Origin: DASRDB01 sp035652815
GTDB lineage: Bacteria; Chloroflexota; Ktedonobacteria; Ktedonobacterales; Ktedonobacteraceae
DNA length: 64,000 nucleotides
Assembly (NCBI GenBank): GCA_035652815.1
Contig: DASRDB010000018.1
Coordinates: 1 to 64,000, forward strand
Reading direction: 5' to 3'
The position numbers and the translations under genes are program-made. The first letter of the stretch is position 1. Each line of letters opens with the position of its first letter. Shown here piece after piece: positions 1-8,114 of the stretch. The notes under the pieces are model-generated. The model was given only the letters and a program-made list of their open reading frames with translations. It did not search any database and was not told the DNA's origin.

Positions 1-81
1 CAGCGATTTCTCCTCGCGCAGGATCTCCCTCACCACTTTGACTTTGAACTCGGTGGTATAGGTTTTTCTGATCTGTGGCAT
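1..81 (-). CDS. IS3-family transposase OrfA, N-terminal 27 residues (runs off window)
   Basis: The minus strand from base 81 reads MPQIRKTYTTEFKVKVVREI and continues off the left edge. The pattern Y-T-x-E-F-K-x-x-V-V is the usual beginning of the helix-turn-helix OrfA of IS3-type elements, which binds the element ends and is made into active transposase by frameshifting into OrfB. A strong Shine-Dalgarno (GGAAGGAGAAG) lies just upstream of the ATG. Only the start is visible, so whether the element is intact cannot be judged. Confidence 0.7.
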   Translation of the reverse strand, partial: MPQIRKTYTTEFKVKVVREILREEKSL

Positions 82-429
82 CTCTTCTCCTTCCACCTTC
101 AAACCTCCTCTTTTTGTGTCTTATTATACGGGGTCAGTATAGGAAGAAACGGTAGCGGCAGCGGTTTCCTGGGACTTGTTCTGTCGCTATTGGGATGATT
201 TCTGTTATCCTGGAAGTGATGATATTTGTATCCGTTCTCTTTGTGGGAGATGGCATGCCCTCTTTTATCACGAAAATATCTTTCTTGTCGCGGAACAGAC
301 GCAACGTGAGTAGACCAGGGGTGAGAGGGTTAGGAAATAGCTCTTGACGAATGTCCTAACTCTAAGGTACTGTAGGTACACGGAGTATTTGGAGAGAAAA
401 AAGGCAGGCACAAAGAGGAGCGTAAGCGG
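82..429. other. Intergenic region holding the outer end of the IS element
   Basis: No convincing gene is seen. On the minus strand TGACCCCGTATAATAAGACA (about 118-137) has the TG start and CCCC-rich body common at IS3-type ends and contains a TATAAT hexamer (123-128), so the IS boundary is inferred near 137-150. Toward 344-349 there is TTGACG, but no good -10 follows it. The ftsB-like gene begins at 430. Confidence 0.4.
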
Positions 430-918
430 ATGGATGAACCGCGATCAAGACCTTCAAGGCCAGTTTTTCCCTCGCGACCGGAGGGGAGTAGCCCATATGT
501 CACATCGGCGATTGGATTAGAGGAGACAGAGGGGCGTTTGCGCGCCCGCAAAAGTTCGCTGTTTATGCGCACAGTTGTGTGGGTAACGGGCATGATCTGC
601 CTGGCCTTTCTGCTTGGTTCGCTGGTGCAGGCGTGGTCGAATAGTCAGTTGATGCAGAGGCTGGCGGTCACGCAACAACAGACACAGCAATTGCAGGCGC
701 AGCACGACCGGCTGGCGCAGCAAGCGAAGTATTACCAGGACCCGGCGGTGATTGAGCGTGAAGCGCGCCAGATGGGCTATGTCCGTCGAGGCGAGCATCT
801 GGTAATTATTGTGGGCGCGAATGACTCTAGCCAGCAGAAAAGCGGCTCCAGCGCCAAAACTGCACAACCAGATAATTTCTGGCAGGAATGGTGGAACATC
901 TTTTTTGGAAATTCATAG
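430..918 (+). CDS. FtsB/DivIC-family septum formation protein
   Basis: A 162-residue bitopic membrane protein. Residues 1-38 are basic and Pro/Ser-rich (cytoplasmic). Residues about 40-62 form one membrane helix (VVWVTGMICLAFLLGSLVQA). Residues 65-105 are a Gln-rich heptad coiled coil, followed by the family's short conserved stretch YYQDPAVIEREARQMGYVRR, in which the EREAR-x-x-G-Y signature is clear. The tail is hydrophilic and unconserved. FtsB/DivIC proteins join FtsL and FtsQ/DivIB in the divisome and help activate septal wall synthesis. The ATG follows AGAGGAG at good spacing. It appears monocistronic. FtsB and DivIC cannot be told apart from sequence alone. Confidence 0.85.
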   Translation: MDEPRSRPSRPVFPSRPEGSSPYVTSAIGLEETEGRLRARKSSLFMRTVVWVTGMICLAFLLGSLVQAWSNSQLMQRLAVTQQQTQQLQAQHDRLAQQAKYYQDPAVIEREARQMGYVRRGEHLVIIVGANDSSQQKSGSSAKTAQPDNFWQEWWNIFFGNS

Positions 919-1020
919 CCGAATCTCTTGACACTCGGGCGTATTATAAAAGTGTGATGTGTTTGTGATACGGCTACAGACCTCACTTCCCGATATACAA
1001 GAAATAAAAAGGAAAAAAAC

Positions 1021-1122
1021 ATGCGCGTCGTCCCTGTCATGCCTATACTCGTGATTATGCAGCTCCAGTTCTGGCTGGAGCTTACCGGGTTTTATCGCAG
1101 GGTGGTGCGTTTCGAGAATTAG
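1021..1122 (+). CDS. Possible 33-residue small protein or leader peptide
   Basis: ATG at 1021 opens a 33-codon frame beginning MRVVPVMPILVIMQLQFWLE, preceded by AAAAGGAAAAA, a plausible weak ribosome site. The frame contains a hairpin-forming stretch (AGCTCCAG...CTGGAGCT) and ends 17 bases before an intrinsic terminator. It could be a small hydrophobic peptide or chance. No family is recognised. Confidence 0.2.
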   Translation: MRVVPVMPILVIMQLQFWLELTGFYRRVVRFEN

Positions 1123-1138
1123 CCATTTTCGTTTATTC

Positions 1139-1171
1139 AGTGGAACGCATCAACAGCGTTCCACTTTTTTT
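1139..1171 (+). terminator. Intrinsic terminator
   Basis: A 10-bp perfect stem (AGTGGAACGC / GCGTTCCACT) with a 7-base loop is followed by a run of seven T. It separates the ftsB-like transcript from the amidotransferase gene. Confidence 0.8.
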
Positions 1172-1255
1172 ATTATGAATTGCTCTGTCCGCGTCATGTG
1201 TTATAAGTGCGTGATAGGAACAGAGAACCCTAATCTGGATAAAGGAGTTATCGTA

Positions 1256-2029
1256 ATGCGTCCACTCATAGGTATACCTACACAGGCGGATTATCGTGAT
1301 GGAACGAGACGCCCTGTCTATTGTAACAATCGGTCTTATATTCATGCTATCGAAGATGCTGGCGGTGTTCCTGTCCTTATCCCTATGCTCAATGATATTC
1401 ATCTGCTCGATTCTCTATTAGCGCGTCTTGATGGCTTATTACTGACTGGCGGCGTCGATATTCAAACACGGCTCTATGGAGAAACGCCGCGCACAAAGGT
1501 TGATGTGCCCGATGAGCGGCTGGACGAACTGGAAATGATGCTGGCGAACTGGGCGTTGCAAGAGGACATGCCTGTGCTGGGCATCTGCCGGGGCATGCAG
1601 ATGATGAACGTGGCGCTCGGTGGAACGCTGTATCAAGACATCCAGGAAGACCATCCAGGTAGCATGACCCATTGCCGCCGCGATATGCCGCGTGATTTCC
1701 TGGCGCATCCCATCTATATCAGCGGGGGAAGCCTGGCTGAGAAGGCTCTGGGAACGCGCAAATACCTGGCAAACAGCCTGCATCATCAGGCTGTAAAGAC
1801 GCCGGGGAAAGGCGTGGTAATCAGTGGGCGCGCCGAGGATGGCGTGGCCGAGGTGCTTGAAGTTCCTGACCTGCGCTTTGCCCTGGCTGTGCAATATCAT
1901 CCCGAGGAGATTTACAAAAAGGAGGCGACCAGCGCCCGTCTCCTGCGTGCCTTCGTGCGAGCATGCAGCCACCTGACGGAGGATGAAGAGGTAGAGTCGG
2001 AAAGCCTGCTGGCTGTTGGGGGACAATAG
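1256..2029 (+). CDS. Gamma-glutamyl-GABA hydrolase-like class I glutamine amidotransferase (peptidase C26)
   Basis: A 257-residue cytoplasmic enzyme of the PuuD-like C26 family, which hydrolyse gamma-glutamyl amide bonds, for example in putrescine catabolism. The class I GATase triad is visible: the nucleophile elbow LGICRGMQMMNVALGG (Cys) and the QYHPEE motif near the C-terminus (His and Glu). The LLTGGVDI oxyanion-side motif and the SLHHQAV motif are also typical. The start was set at ATG 1256, after AAAGGAG and where homology begins (MRPLIGIPTQ). An upstream in-frame ATG at 1175 lacks a ribosome site. A weak TTGCTC / TATAAG pair lies at 1180-1207. The true substrate cannot be read from sequence. 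Confidence 0.85.
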   Translation: MRPLIGIPTQADYRDGTRRPVYCNNRSYIHAIEDAGGVPVLIPMLNDIHLLDSLLARLDGLLLTGGVDIQTRLYGETPRTKVDVPDERLDELEMMLANWALQEDMPVLGICRGMQMMNVALGGTLYQDIQEDHPGSMTHCRRDMPRDFLAHPIYISGGSLAEKALGTRKYLANSLHHQAVKTPGKGVVISGRAEDGVAEVLEVPDLRFALAVQYHPEEIYKKEATSARLLRAFVRACSHLTEDEEVESESLLAVGGQ

Positions 2030-2060
2030 GTAACGGAAGCCCCTTGATCGCGAGGAAAGG

Positions 2061-2091
2061 CCGGAAGCCCCTGGCTTCCGGTCTTTTATTT
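2061..2091 (+). terminator. Intrinsic terminator
   Basis: A perfect 9-bp GC-rich stem CCGGAAGCC / GGCTTCCGG with a 3-base loop is followed by TCTTTTATTT. It ends transcription after the C26 hydrolase gene. Confidence 0.8.
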
Positions 2092-2177
2092 CCAGGCACG
2101 CGTTTCTAGACATGTGCCGCGTATCACTTGTCCAAAAGGACATAGAAAACAGCCCATCCTTGATATACAATAGGAAC

Positions 2178-3440
2178 ATGACCACTTCACCTGAGAAGAT
2201 AACAAACGAGAAGACAACCGCAGAGGTCTCCACTGAAGCGCAAGAGATGACCTCGCTGCTGCGCGGAAATAGAGACCTGGCGATCCTGTATGCCATCGCC
2301 GGACAGCTCAATCGAAAGGTGGATGTACACGAGGCCTTACAGGAGGTGCTGGCTCAGGTGACGAAGCTGCTTGGCTTGCAGACCGGTTGGGTCTGGCTGC
2401 TGGATGAGCGCGGGAAATCGTATCTGGCGGCGGCACAATCCCTGCCACCCTATCTGGCCGACCACCCTGAGCGCATGACCGGATCGTGTCTCTGCCTGGA
2501 TACCTTTTGCGCGGGCGGAATGGAGGGCGCGGCCAATATCAATGTGCTGCGCTGCAGCCGTTTGAAGAACGCCGAGCGCGATAAAGACCCGACCTCGCTC
2601 GGTTTGCGCTTTCATGCCAGCGTGCCCATTCATGCCGGGGAGACGCCGATAGGGGTATTGAACGTTGCCAGCGAGGACTGGCGCGAACTGGAAGAGGAAA
2701 AGCTGCAACTCTTGCATATCATAGGCGACCAGATCGGGCTGGCAATTCAGCGGGCGCGTCTGTCTGCTCAGCATACACGGGCAGCGCAACGGCTGGCGAC
2801 CATCGAGGAGCGCAACCGGCTGGCGCGTGAGATACACGATACGGTGGCACAGGGACTCGCTGCTATATCTTTGCAACTGGAAATCGCTGATGCTCTCGCT
2901 ACGACACGACCGGAGCGGGCGCAGGAGGCTATTCGCCGGGCGATGGTGCTTGCTCGTCAGAACCTGGAAGAGACGCGCCGCTCGATGATCGACCTGCGCG
3001 CTGCTTCCCTGCAAAATCGCACGCTGCCGGAGGCGCTGGCCGCCCTGGCAAGCGAGACGAAGGCCGACGGGGTGGAGATCGTCTATTCGTGCGAACCCGA
3101 GGGAAATTTTCCTATTTTGCCCCCTCGTATCGAAACCTCGCTCTATCGTATTGCGCAGGAGGCTCTATCCAACGCGCTTCGCCACGCGCAGGCCCATTCC
3201 ATCGCGCTGACGCTTGAGGCGGATGATGGCGATATTTGCCTCGTAGTGCAGGATGATGGCCAAGGATTCAATCCCGACGAAGTGACGCAGGCGCAGCATG
3301 CTCCTGGCTCGCAGGGAGGCCATTTTGGGCTGACGGGCATGAATGAGCGTGTCAGGCTGCTGGGAGGCGTGCTGTGTATTTCGAGCGAGCCGGGGAAGGG
3401 TACGTGCATCACCGCGTGCGTACCGCTGGAAGAAGGTTAA
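2178..3440 (+). CDS. GAF-domain sensor histidine kinase, NarX/LiaS type (HisKA_3)
   Basis: A 420-residue soluble kinase with no membrane helix. A GAF domain (about 25-185) precedes a HisKA_3 dimerisation domain, with phospho-acceptor His220 in LAREIHDTVAQGL, and a HATPase_c domain (about 290-418) with N-box RIAQEALSNALRHA and G-boxes DDGQGF and GLTGMNERV. The GAF domain carries Cys104, Cys106, Cys111 and Cys126 (CxC-x4-C-x14-C), suggesting a metal, Fe-S or thiol sensor. ATG 2178 follows AGGAA closely. The frame is open from ATG 2112, but that start has no ribosome site. The partner regulator begins 8 bases after the stop, so the two are co-transcribed. Confidence 0.9.
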   Translation: MTTSPEKITNEKTTAEVSTEAQEMTSLLRGNRDLAILYAIAGQLNRKVDVHEALQEVLAQVTKLLGLQTGWVWLLDERGKSYLAAAQSLPPYLADHPERMTGSCLCLDTFCAGGMEGAANINVLRCSRLKNAERDKDPTSLGLRFHASVPIHAGETPIGVLNVASEDWRELEEEKLQLLHIIGDQIGLAIQRARLSAQHTRAAQRLATIEERNRLAREIHDTVAQGLAAISLQLEIADALATTRPERAQEAIRRAMVLARQNLEETRRSMIDLRAASLQNRTLPEALAALASETKADGVEIVYSCEPEGNFPILPPRIETSLYRIAQEALSNALRHAQAHSIALTLEADDGDICLVVQDDGQGFNPDEVTQAQHAPGSQGGHFGLTGMNERVRLLGGVLCISSEPGKGTCITACVPLEEG

Positions 3441-3448
3441 ATGTATTC

Positions 3449-4132
3449 ATGATACGCATCCTGTTAGCCGACGATCATCCAATTGTGCGCGAGGGTCTGC
3501 GCGCCGTGCTGGAGACGCAGCCGGATTTTGAAGTTGTGGGTACGGCTTCGCAGGCCAGTAATGGGGAGGAGGCTGTGCGGCTGGTGCTCGAGTTAGCGCC
3601 GGATATTCTCCTGCTTGATCTTGAGATGCCGGTAATGGACGGTGTGGAGACCATTCGCCGCCTGCGCATGCACGCCCGCCAGCGCAACCTGCCCTGCCCG
3701 CGCATCATCGTTTTTACAGCTTTCGATAACGATGAGCGTATCATTGCCGCGTTGGAGGCGGGCGCGAACGGCTACCTGCTCAAGGGCGCGCCGCGTGAGG
3801 AGATCTTCAACGCCATTCGCGTCACCATGCAGGGCGGTTCGTTGTTGCAGCCTGTCGTTGCCTCTAAACTGCTTCAGCATATGGGCAGGCATGGCGTGCC
3901 GCGCTCGGGCCACGAAATGCAGGATATGTATGAGCCGCTCACAGAACGCGAGTTAGAGGTGCTTGGGCTGTTGGCGCAGGGTATGCCCAATAAAGAGATC
4001 GCCATGCATTTGATGATTAGCGAGCGCACAGCCAAGTTTCATGTCAGTTCGATTATGGGGAAGCTGGGAGCCACCAACCGCACTGAAGCCGTCTCGCTTG
4101 CCGCGCAACGCGGGCTGATTACCCTGCATTGA
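3449..4132 (+). CDS. NarL/FixJ-family response regulator
   Basis: A 227-residue two-domain regulator. The receiver domain (about 1-120) has the acidic pair Asp8/Asp9, phospho-acceptor Asp57 in DILLLDLEMPVMDG, the switch Thr in IVFTAF and Lys in YLLKGAPREE. A LuxR/GerE helix-turn-helix (about 155-220) has LTERELEVLGLLAQGMPNKE. It is the partner of the kinase just upstream and probably controls genes elsewhere. The start at 3449 is where receiver homology begins (MIRILLADDHP), with GAAGAAGG upstream. The longer frame from 3374 lies inside the kinase gene. Confidence 0.95.
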   Translation: MIRILLADDHPIVREGLRAVLETQPDFEVVGTASQASNGEEAVRLVLELAPDILLLDLEMPVMDGVETIRRLRMHARQRNLPCPRIIVFTAFDNDERIIAALEAGANGYLLKGAPREEIFNAIRVTMQGGSLLQPVVASKLLQHMGRHGVPRSGHEMQDMYEPLTERELEVLGLLAQGMPNKEIAMHLMISERTAKFHVSSIMGKLGATNRTEAVSLAAQRGLITLH

Positions 4133-4148
4133 AGAATTTTTCAGGCCT

Positions 4149-4235
4149 GTCATGCTGAGCGCAGCGAAGGATCTCCAGGCGTAGCGCACGATTCGCATGC
4201 CAACACCGGAGATCCTTCGCTGCGCTCAGCATGAC
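4149..4235. repeat. Interspersed inverted repeat, family A copy 1
   Basis: Two perfect 28-bp arms (4149-4176 and 4208-4235) face each other across a 31-base spacer. The shared core is CTGAGCGCAGCGAAGGATCT. The same core recurs at 7979-8062 and 30809-30893, with a half copy at 31855-31880. Each copy lies just after a gene end. It could act as a REP-like or mini-transposon-like (MITE) element, or as a transcript-end hairpin. Confidence 0.9.
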
Positions 4236-4384
4236 ATGGGCGAGAATGACTCGGTATTTTCTTTACCTCTGCGTGGGATTTTCGGGCTAATTTCTGCTGT
4301 TCTGAGCGAAAAGCGCTTCCTACAGATATACAATGACTGTTGTCAAGATGTATCTGTATATGCCAATAGAAGAAGGGGGTAGCT

Positions 4385-4744
4385 TTGGAGGACAGTGGAA
4401 ATGGGCTGTGGCCTTCCCTGCGTACTCGCGTCACAGCCGCTTTGTTTGTGCTGGTGCTGATTGGAAGCCTGGCCCTGATATGCGTAGGCGCTGTATCCGT
4501 ACTCGGTCCGGCGATGGCGCATGGAACCAATGTGGATCACGTGGCCGGGAAGATTACGCAGATCGGCCCGGGGCGAAATTTTATCTTACAGACTTCATCC
4601 GGTCAGAAATTGTCCTTTGTCTGTGCCAGTCAGTGCCGCGCCTCGCCTGGACATATGCAGCGTCATAAGGCCGAACATGCCCTCACGGATGTGTATTACA
4701 TGATAGGGCCGGATAAGGTCTTAATGGCTATAGACGTAGACTGA
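4385..4744 (+). CDS. Small membrane-anchored or exported protein with an OB-like domain
   Basis: A 119-residue protein starting at TTG 4385, seven bases after AAGGGGG. No ATG in frame is better placed. One strong membrane helix (about 16-42) is followed by an extracytoplasmic domain with the strand pattern GKITQIGPGRNFILQTSSGQ, reminiscent of small OB-fold domains, and two Cys (FVCASQC). It lies 31 bases upstream of the FAD oxidoreductase gene on the same strand, so it may be the first gene of the redox operon. No function is assigned. The CASQC pair could hold a disulfide or a metal. Confidence 0.6.
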   Translation: MEDSGNGLWPSLRTRVTAALFVLVLIGSLALICVGAVSVLGPAMAHGTNVDHVAGKITQIGPGRNFILQTSSGQKLSFVCASQCRASPGHMQRHKAEHALTDVYYMIGPDKVLMAIDVD

Positions 4745-4775
4745 TAAATTTTGTCCCTACGAGCGGATTGTATAC

Positions 4776-6650
4776 ATGATGAAGCTTGAGAAAGCGAACA
4801 ATATAGAGCGTGCTGACATTGTAATCGTGGGCAATGGCATTGCCGGATTAACGGCTGCAGTTGAGTCCCGGCGATTAGCGCCGGATAAGCAGGTGGTAAT
4901 CGTTACGGATCAAAGCCACCCGACCATCAATACGCCTGCGCTGAAACAATTCGCCATTGGCAAACTGGACCGCGAGCAATTGCTGGCGTATCCGCCGGGA
5001 ACCGAGCGGGCGCAGTTCATACACGTGGTCAATGCGCGTGTAGAGGAAATACACGCGCAGGAGAAGTATGTCGCCTTAAGTGGCGGAAGAGGATTTGGGT
5101 ATGGTTCGCTGCTGATTGCTACCGGAAGCGGCCCGAGCGGTCTGCCCGCGAATATGCCGGGCCGCGATTTTGATGGTGTCCTGACGCTTCACCGCCTGAA
5201 CGACTATCTTGATTTACGTCGCCGCCTGCCTGAAGTACAGGAGGCAGCGGTTATCGGTGGCGGCGCGCATGCCATCGAGACGGTCATGGGGCTGTTGTAT
5301 TGGGGTATTCGAGTCCACTGGCTTATTCGCGGCGATACCTTTATGTCGCGCACCCTTGACCGTCCCGCGTCGGAAATGGTGCTGGATTCAATCCGGCGCG
5401 CCGGAGCGCAGGTCTACACTGAAACCGAGATTGTAGGTGTGGTAGGCCGGGTGGGCGTAGTGGCAGGAGTTGTCACCAATCATCGTCAATTGCTGCCCTG
5501 CCAGCTTGTGCTGGTCTGCACAGGCACGTCGCCTATCACCGCCCTGGCAAAGCATTGCGATGTGCCCATGAATTGTAAAAACGGCATCCTGGTCGATGAT
5601 GCCCTGCGCACAAACGTGCGTGATATCTATGCCGCCGGTGATGTGGCGGCGATCCGCGATCCGCAAACCGGCATTTACGCGCCTCGCGCTCAATGGTACG
5701 CAGCTGTTTTACAGGGGCGCAAGGCGGCGGCAAAGATGACGGGCGCGCCATGCGACGAAGGCTTCGGCGTTCCCTGGCACGCCACCAAACTGGCCGAACT
5801 CTCGATGCTGACGGTAGGCAATGTCCTGAACTGGCACGATGGTATCACTACTCTGACCGATAGCGGCAGGGGCAGTTACCGCAGGATGTGCGTGATGGAT
5901 GATCGCCTGGTCGGCTATCTCTCGCTTGGCTCGACGCAGCCGGATAGCCTGGCGATCAAGCGCATCATCGACGAAGGGCTTTCGATACGCGAGATCCAGA
6001 AGGCGCTGCTCAAAGGAACCTTCGATGCGCGCAGCTACTTCTCACGTAAGCGCACCTATGCCGCGCAACTGATGGTGGAATCTGGAAAGTTGCCCGTTCC
6101 CGCCCAGGTGAGGTGGGAAGCGGCAGCTATTGCGCAAACCGCGCTCAATATGGACAGTGGCCCCCTGGTGCGTCCTCTGCCTCAAACCGGGCCGCTAGCT
6201 GGAACACGGCAGCGCGATACCGATGGAGAATTGCAGCTATTTGCCGACCCCTTTGTCACTGCTCCATTTGACCTGCATAATCAGCCAACGCAGGATGTTG
6301 CTGAAGGCGGACAGGATAACAGGAAACCAGTAATTGTAGAATCAACGCTGGTCGCGCTTCCCTCACGTTCAACTAGCGGGTCGGAGAAAGGGCTGCGGCA
6401 TTATAGCAGCAAACTACCAGCCATTCGCTCGGGTGAGATGCGCTCCAATGCTCCAGAAACAGCGCCAGTAAAGGAAACGTCGAGGAATACGCCTGCATTG
6501 CGCCAAACCACGAAAAGGCAATTCCTTGCTCCGCCCCCTGCCTCAAAAAAGAGAGAGAACACGCGGGAACGTCAGCCGGGCGAGTATCCAACGAGCAGCC
6601 TGTGGTCGTATACCGACAAGCTGCCTGTAACCAGAAAGAAAGGGCGTTAG
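4776..6650 (+). CDS. NAD(P)/FAD-dependent oxidoreductase with long disordered C-terminal tail
   Basis: A 624-residue flavoprotein of the pyridine-nucleotide-disulfide oxidoreductase fold. The FAD-binding motif is VIVGNGIAGL (Gly19, Gly21, Gly24), the NAD(P) Rossmann motif AVIGGGAHAIE (about 157-167) and the second FAD contact NVRDIYAAGDVA (about 282-295). There is no CxxxxC or CxxC redox disulfide, so it resembles rubredoxin-reductase or NirB-type FAD modules more than thioredoxin reductase. Residues about 445-624 are Pro/Ser/Thr-rich and probably disordered. Its stop codon abuts the start of the Fe-S gene, and the next gene encodes a di-haem cytochrome. It probably passes electrons between NAD(P)H and those partners, but the direction and substrate are unknown. 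Confidence 0.85.
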   Translation: MMKLEKANNIERADIVIVGNGIAGLTAAVESRRLAPDKQVVIVTDQSHPTINTPALKQFAIGKLDREQLLAYPPGTERAQFIHVVNARVEEIHAQEKYVALSGGRGFGYGSLLIATGSGPSGLPANMPGRDFDGVLTLHRLNDYLDLRRRLPEVQEAAVIGGGAHAIETVMGLLYWGIRVHWLIRGDTFMSRTLDRPASEMVLDSIRRAGAQVYTETEIVGVVGRVGVVAGVVTNHRQLLPCQLVLVCTGTSPITALAKHCDVPMNCKNGILVDDALRTNVRDIYAAGDVAAIRDPQTGIYAPRAQWYAAVLQGRKAAAKMTGAPCDEGFGVPWHATKLAELSMLTVGNVLNWHDGITTLTDSGRGSYRRMCVMDDRLVGYLSLGSTQPDSLAIKRIIDEGLSIREIQKALLKGTFDARSYFSRKRTYAAQLMVESGKLPVPAQVRWEAAAIAQTALNMDSGPLVRPLPQTGPLAGTRQRDTDGELQLFADPFVTAPFDLHNQPTQDVAEGGQDNRKPVIVESTLVALPSRSTSGSEKGLRHYSSKLPAIRSGEMRSNAPETAPVKETSRNTPALRQTTKRQFLAPPPASKKRENTRERQPGEYPTSSLWSYTDKLPVTRKKGR

Positions 6651-6950
6651 ATGGGATCACGTAACGCTGTCCTGTTGCATAAAACGGGGCCGCAGGTCGC
6701 GGATGAAATACGGGCCTGCATTGGCTGCAATGAATGCCTGCTGGCCTGTCCCGCGCTTTCGGAGCCGATCACCATAGATGTATTGAACCGGGAGACGCTT
6801 GCCGGGCCGATTTCTGCGCCTGTGGCGCGTTACGCGCGAGCGTGTTTTCAATGCGGGGCCTGTGTAGCGCCCTGCCCGGTTGGATTGCACCGCGACGCGA
6901 TGATGATGTGGCTCAAGGTGCGCCTGTTACGCTCTGGAATGGAGGAATAA
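6651..6950 (+). CDS. Small 2x[4Fe-4S] ferredoxin-like protein (HdrC-like)
   Basis: A 99-residue protein with two complete cluster motifs: Cys23-x2-Cys26-x2-Cys29-x3-Cys33 (ACIGCNECLLACPA) and Cys65-x2-Cys68-x2-Cys71-x3-Cys75 (CFQCGACVAPCPVG). The di-cluster helical layout matches the HdrC/GlpC-type 4Fe-4S domain. It starts at the base after the oxidoreductase stop and is followed immediately by a GTG-started membrane cytochrome gene. That tight packing suggests one complex, with this subunit as the wire between flavin and haem. It lacks the CCG domains of true HdrB or GlpC. Confidence 0.9.
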   Translation: MGSRNAVLLHKTGPQVADEIRACIGCNECLLACPALSEPITIDVLNRETLAGPISAPVARYARACFQCGACVAPCPVGLHRDAMMMWLKVRLLRSGMEE

Positions 6951-7931
6951 GTGGCCCCTAACAATTGGCAGGATTCGGCCAGAGGGGAAGCAGGCTATGC
7001 ATGGCTGTCCATGCATGGCTGGCATGGCTGGTTTGGGCGTCTGCTGCTTACCCTCTTTGTGCTGGCCCTCGGTATTGGTGTCTTTCTCTGGTATTCCCGT
7101 ACCAGTAACGATATATCTCCTGATAGCATTGCCGGATATGCCTATGCCGTCATCGGCACGCTGTTCGCTGTAATGGCAGGCATTGCCTATGGAAGGCGTC
7201 GCCGCGCAACAAAAAAGCGCGCTATTGGTCAGTTGAACGCTTCATTGCAGTGGCATATGTGCCTGGCAGTTCTGGCGCTGGTCTTTCTCTGCCTGCATTC
7301 CTTCGGCAATTTCAATCCGCGCAGTGGCACCTACGCGCTCTACGGCATGATTGCCCTGGCCATTAGCGGCTTCATCGGGCGCTTCCTGGACCGCTTGATG
7401 CCGCGCCTGATCGCGGGCGAGGTCTCAAAGGCGCTGACTGCGCAGGGCGATGACCGCATCGAGTCGATCTCTCAGCGGCTCCAGGCAATTGTCGTCCATA
7501 ATACGGCAGAACTGCGCGGTTTTGACTCCAGCAACACTCCTTCATCTAATAAATCGCTGGTGCCGGTGAAAAGTGGCGCTGCGTTACCTTTTGCCGATGC
7601 CGGTCAATCTTTGCAAACGCCCTGGGACCTGGCTTACATCTCATTAGAGGCCACTCCCCAGGAGTTGAGCCGCGATGGCGTGCAATATCGCTTTGTGCCC
7701 GATAAAAAGAGCGAACTGGCCCGCCCAGGCGCGTTGATGCCGGGCGCGCAAGAGCATATCTCTGAACTGCAAGAAGTGCAACAGGCTATGCAGCGCGAGC
7801 ATTTCTATCGCTACGTAATCCGCTATTGGAGAAGGTTCCACGTGCTGCTGGCACTGACAACGCTTGGTCTTACGATCTGGCACCTGGTCTACGCGGCGCA
7901 GCTGCTCATTCCCGTGTTTTTGCACAAATAG
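6951..7931 (+). CDS. Di-haem b-type membrane cytochrome (putative)
   Basis: A 326-residue integral membrane protein starting at GTG 6951, directly after the Fe-S gene. Membrane helices are seen at about 28-48, 60-80, 100-118, 126-147 and 295-318. Two of them carry a His pair separated by 13 residues: His102/His116 (WHMCLAVLALVFLCLH) and His297/His311 (FHVLLALTTLGLTIWH). This matches the pattern that holds two stacked b haems in cytochrome b and ferric-reductase/NOX families. A hydrophilic loop of about 145 residues separates helix 4 from helix 5. It probably anchors the FAD and Fe-S subunits and moves electrons across the membrane. No close family is named with certainty. Confidence 0.75.
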   Translation: MAPNNWQDSARGEAGYAWLSMHGWHGWFGRLLLTLFVLALGIGVFLWYSRTSNDISPDSIAGYAYAVIGTLFAVMAGIAYGRRRRATKKRAIGQLNASLQWHMCLAVLALVFLCLHSFGNFNPRSGTYALYGMIALAISGFIGRFLDRLMPRLIAGEVSKALTAQGDDRIESISQRLQAIVVHNTAELRGFDSSNTPSSNKSLVPVKSGAALPFADAGQSLQTPWDLAYISLEATPQELSRDGVQYRFVPDKKSELARPGALMPGAQEHISELQEVQQAMQREHFYRYVIRYWRRFHVLLALTTLGLTIWHLVYAAQLLIPVFLHK

Positions 7932-7978
7932 AAAAGCACACAATATGAACTTTGACTAATAAAGAGAGGATACGAGAT

Positions 7979-8062
7979 GTCATGCTGAGCGCAGCGAAGC
8001 ATCTGCGTACCGAGGTGATGTGCGCGTCGCAGGCGCAGATGCTTCGCTGCGCTCAGCATGAC
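7979..8062. repeat. Interspersed inverted repeat, family A copy 2
   Basis: Perfect 29-bp arms (7979-8007 and 8034-8062) face each other across a 26-base spacer. The sequence differs from copy 1 mainly at GAAGCATCTGCG. It lies between the convergent cytochrome gene and the VCBS-like gene, where it could serve as a two-way transcript end. Confidence 0.9.
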
Positions 8063-8114
8063 AGGACGGGAATTCCCATGACATGGCAGTAATTCCTGCT
8101 ATCTTGTGTTTAAG

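Noticed and set aside
928..950. Promoter TTGACA with TATTAT/TATAAA downstream of the ftsB-like gene
   Set aside because: The -10-like words are only 8-11 bp from TTGACA, too close for a normal promoter, and nothing suitable lies at 16-18 bp.
1060..1171. T-box-like riboswitch (GGGTGGTGCG followed by a GTGGAACGC hairpin)
   Set aside because: The T-box core is only partly matched, the terminator stem is self-contained and the downstream gene is not a tRNA-synthetase or amino-acid gene.
1439..2311. Minus-strand frame of 290 codons
   Set aside because: It covers the C26 hydrolase gene, a terminator and the start of the kinase gene on the other strand. No family is recognised and no start signal is present.
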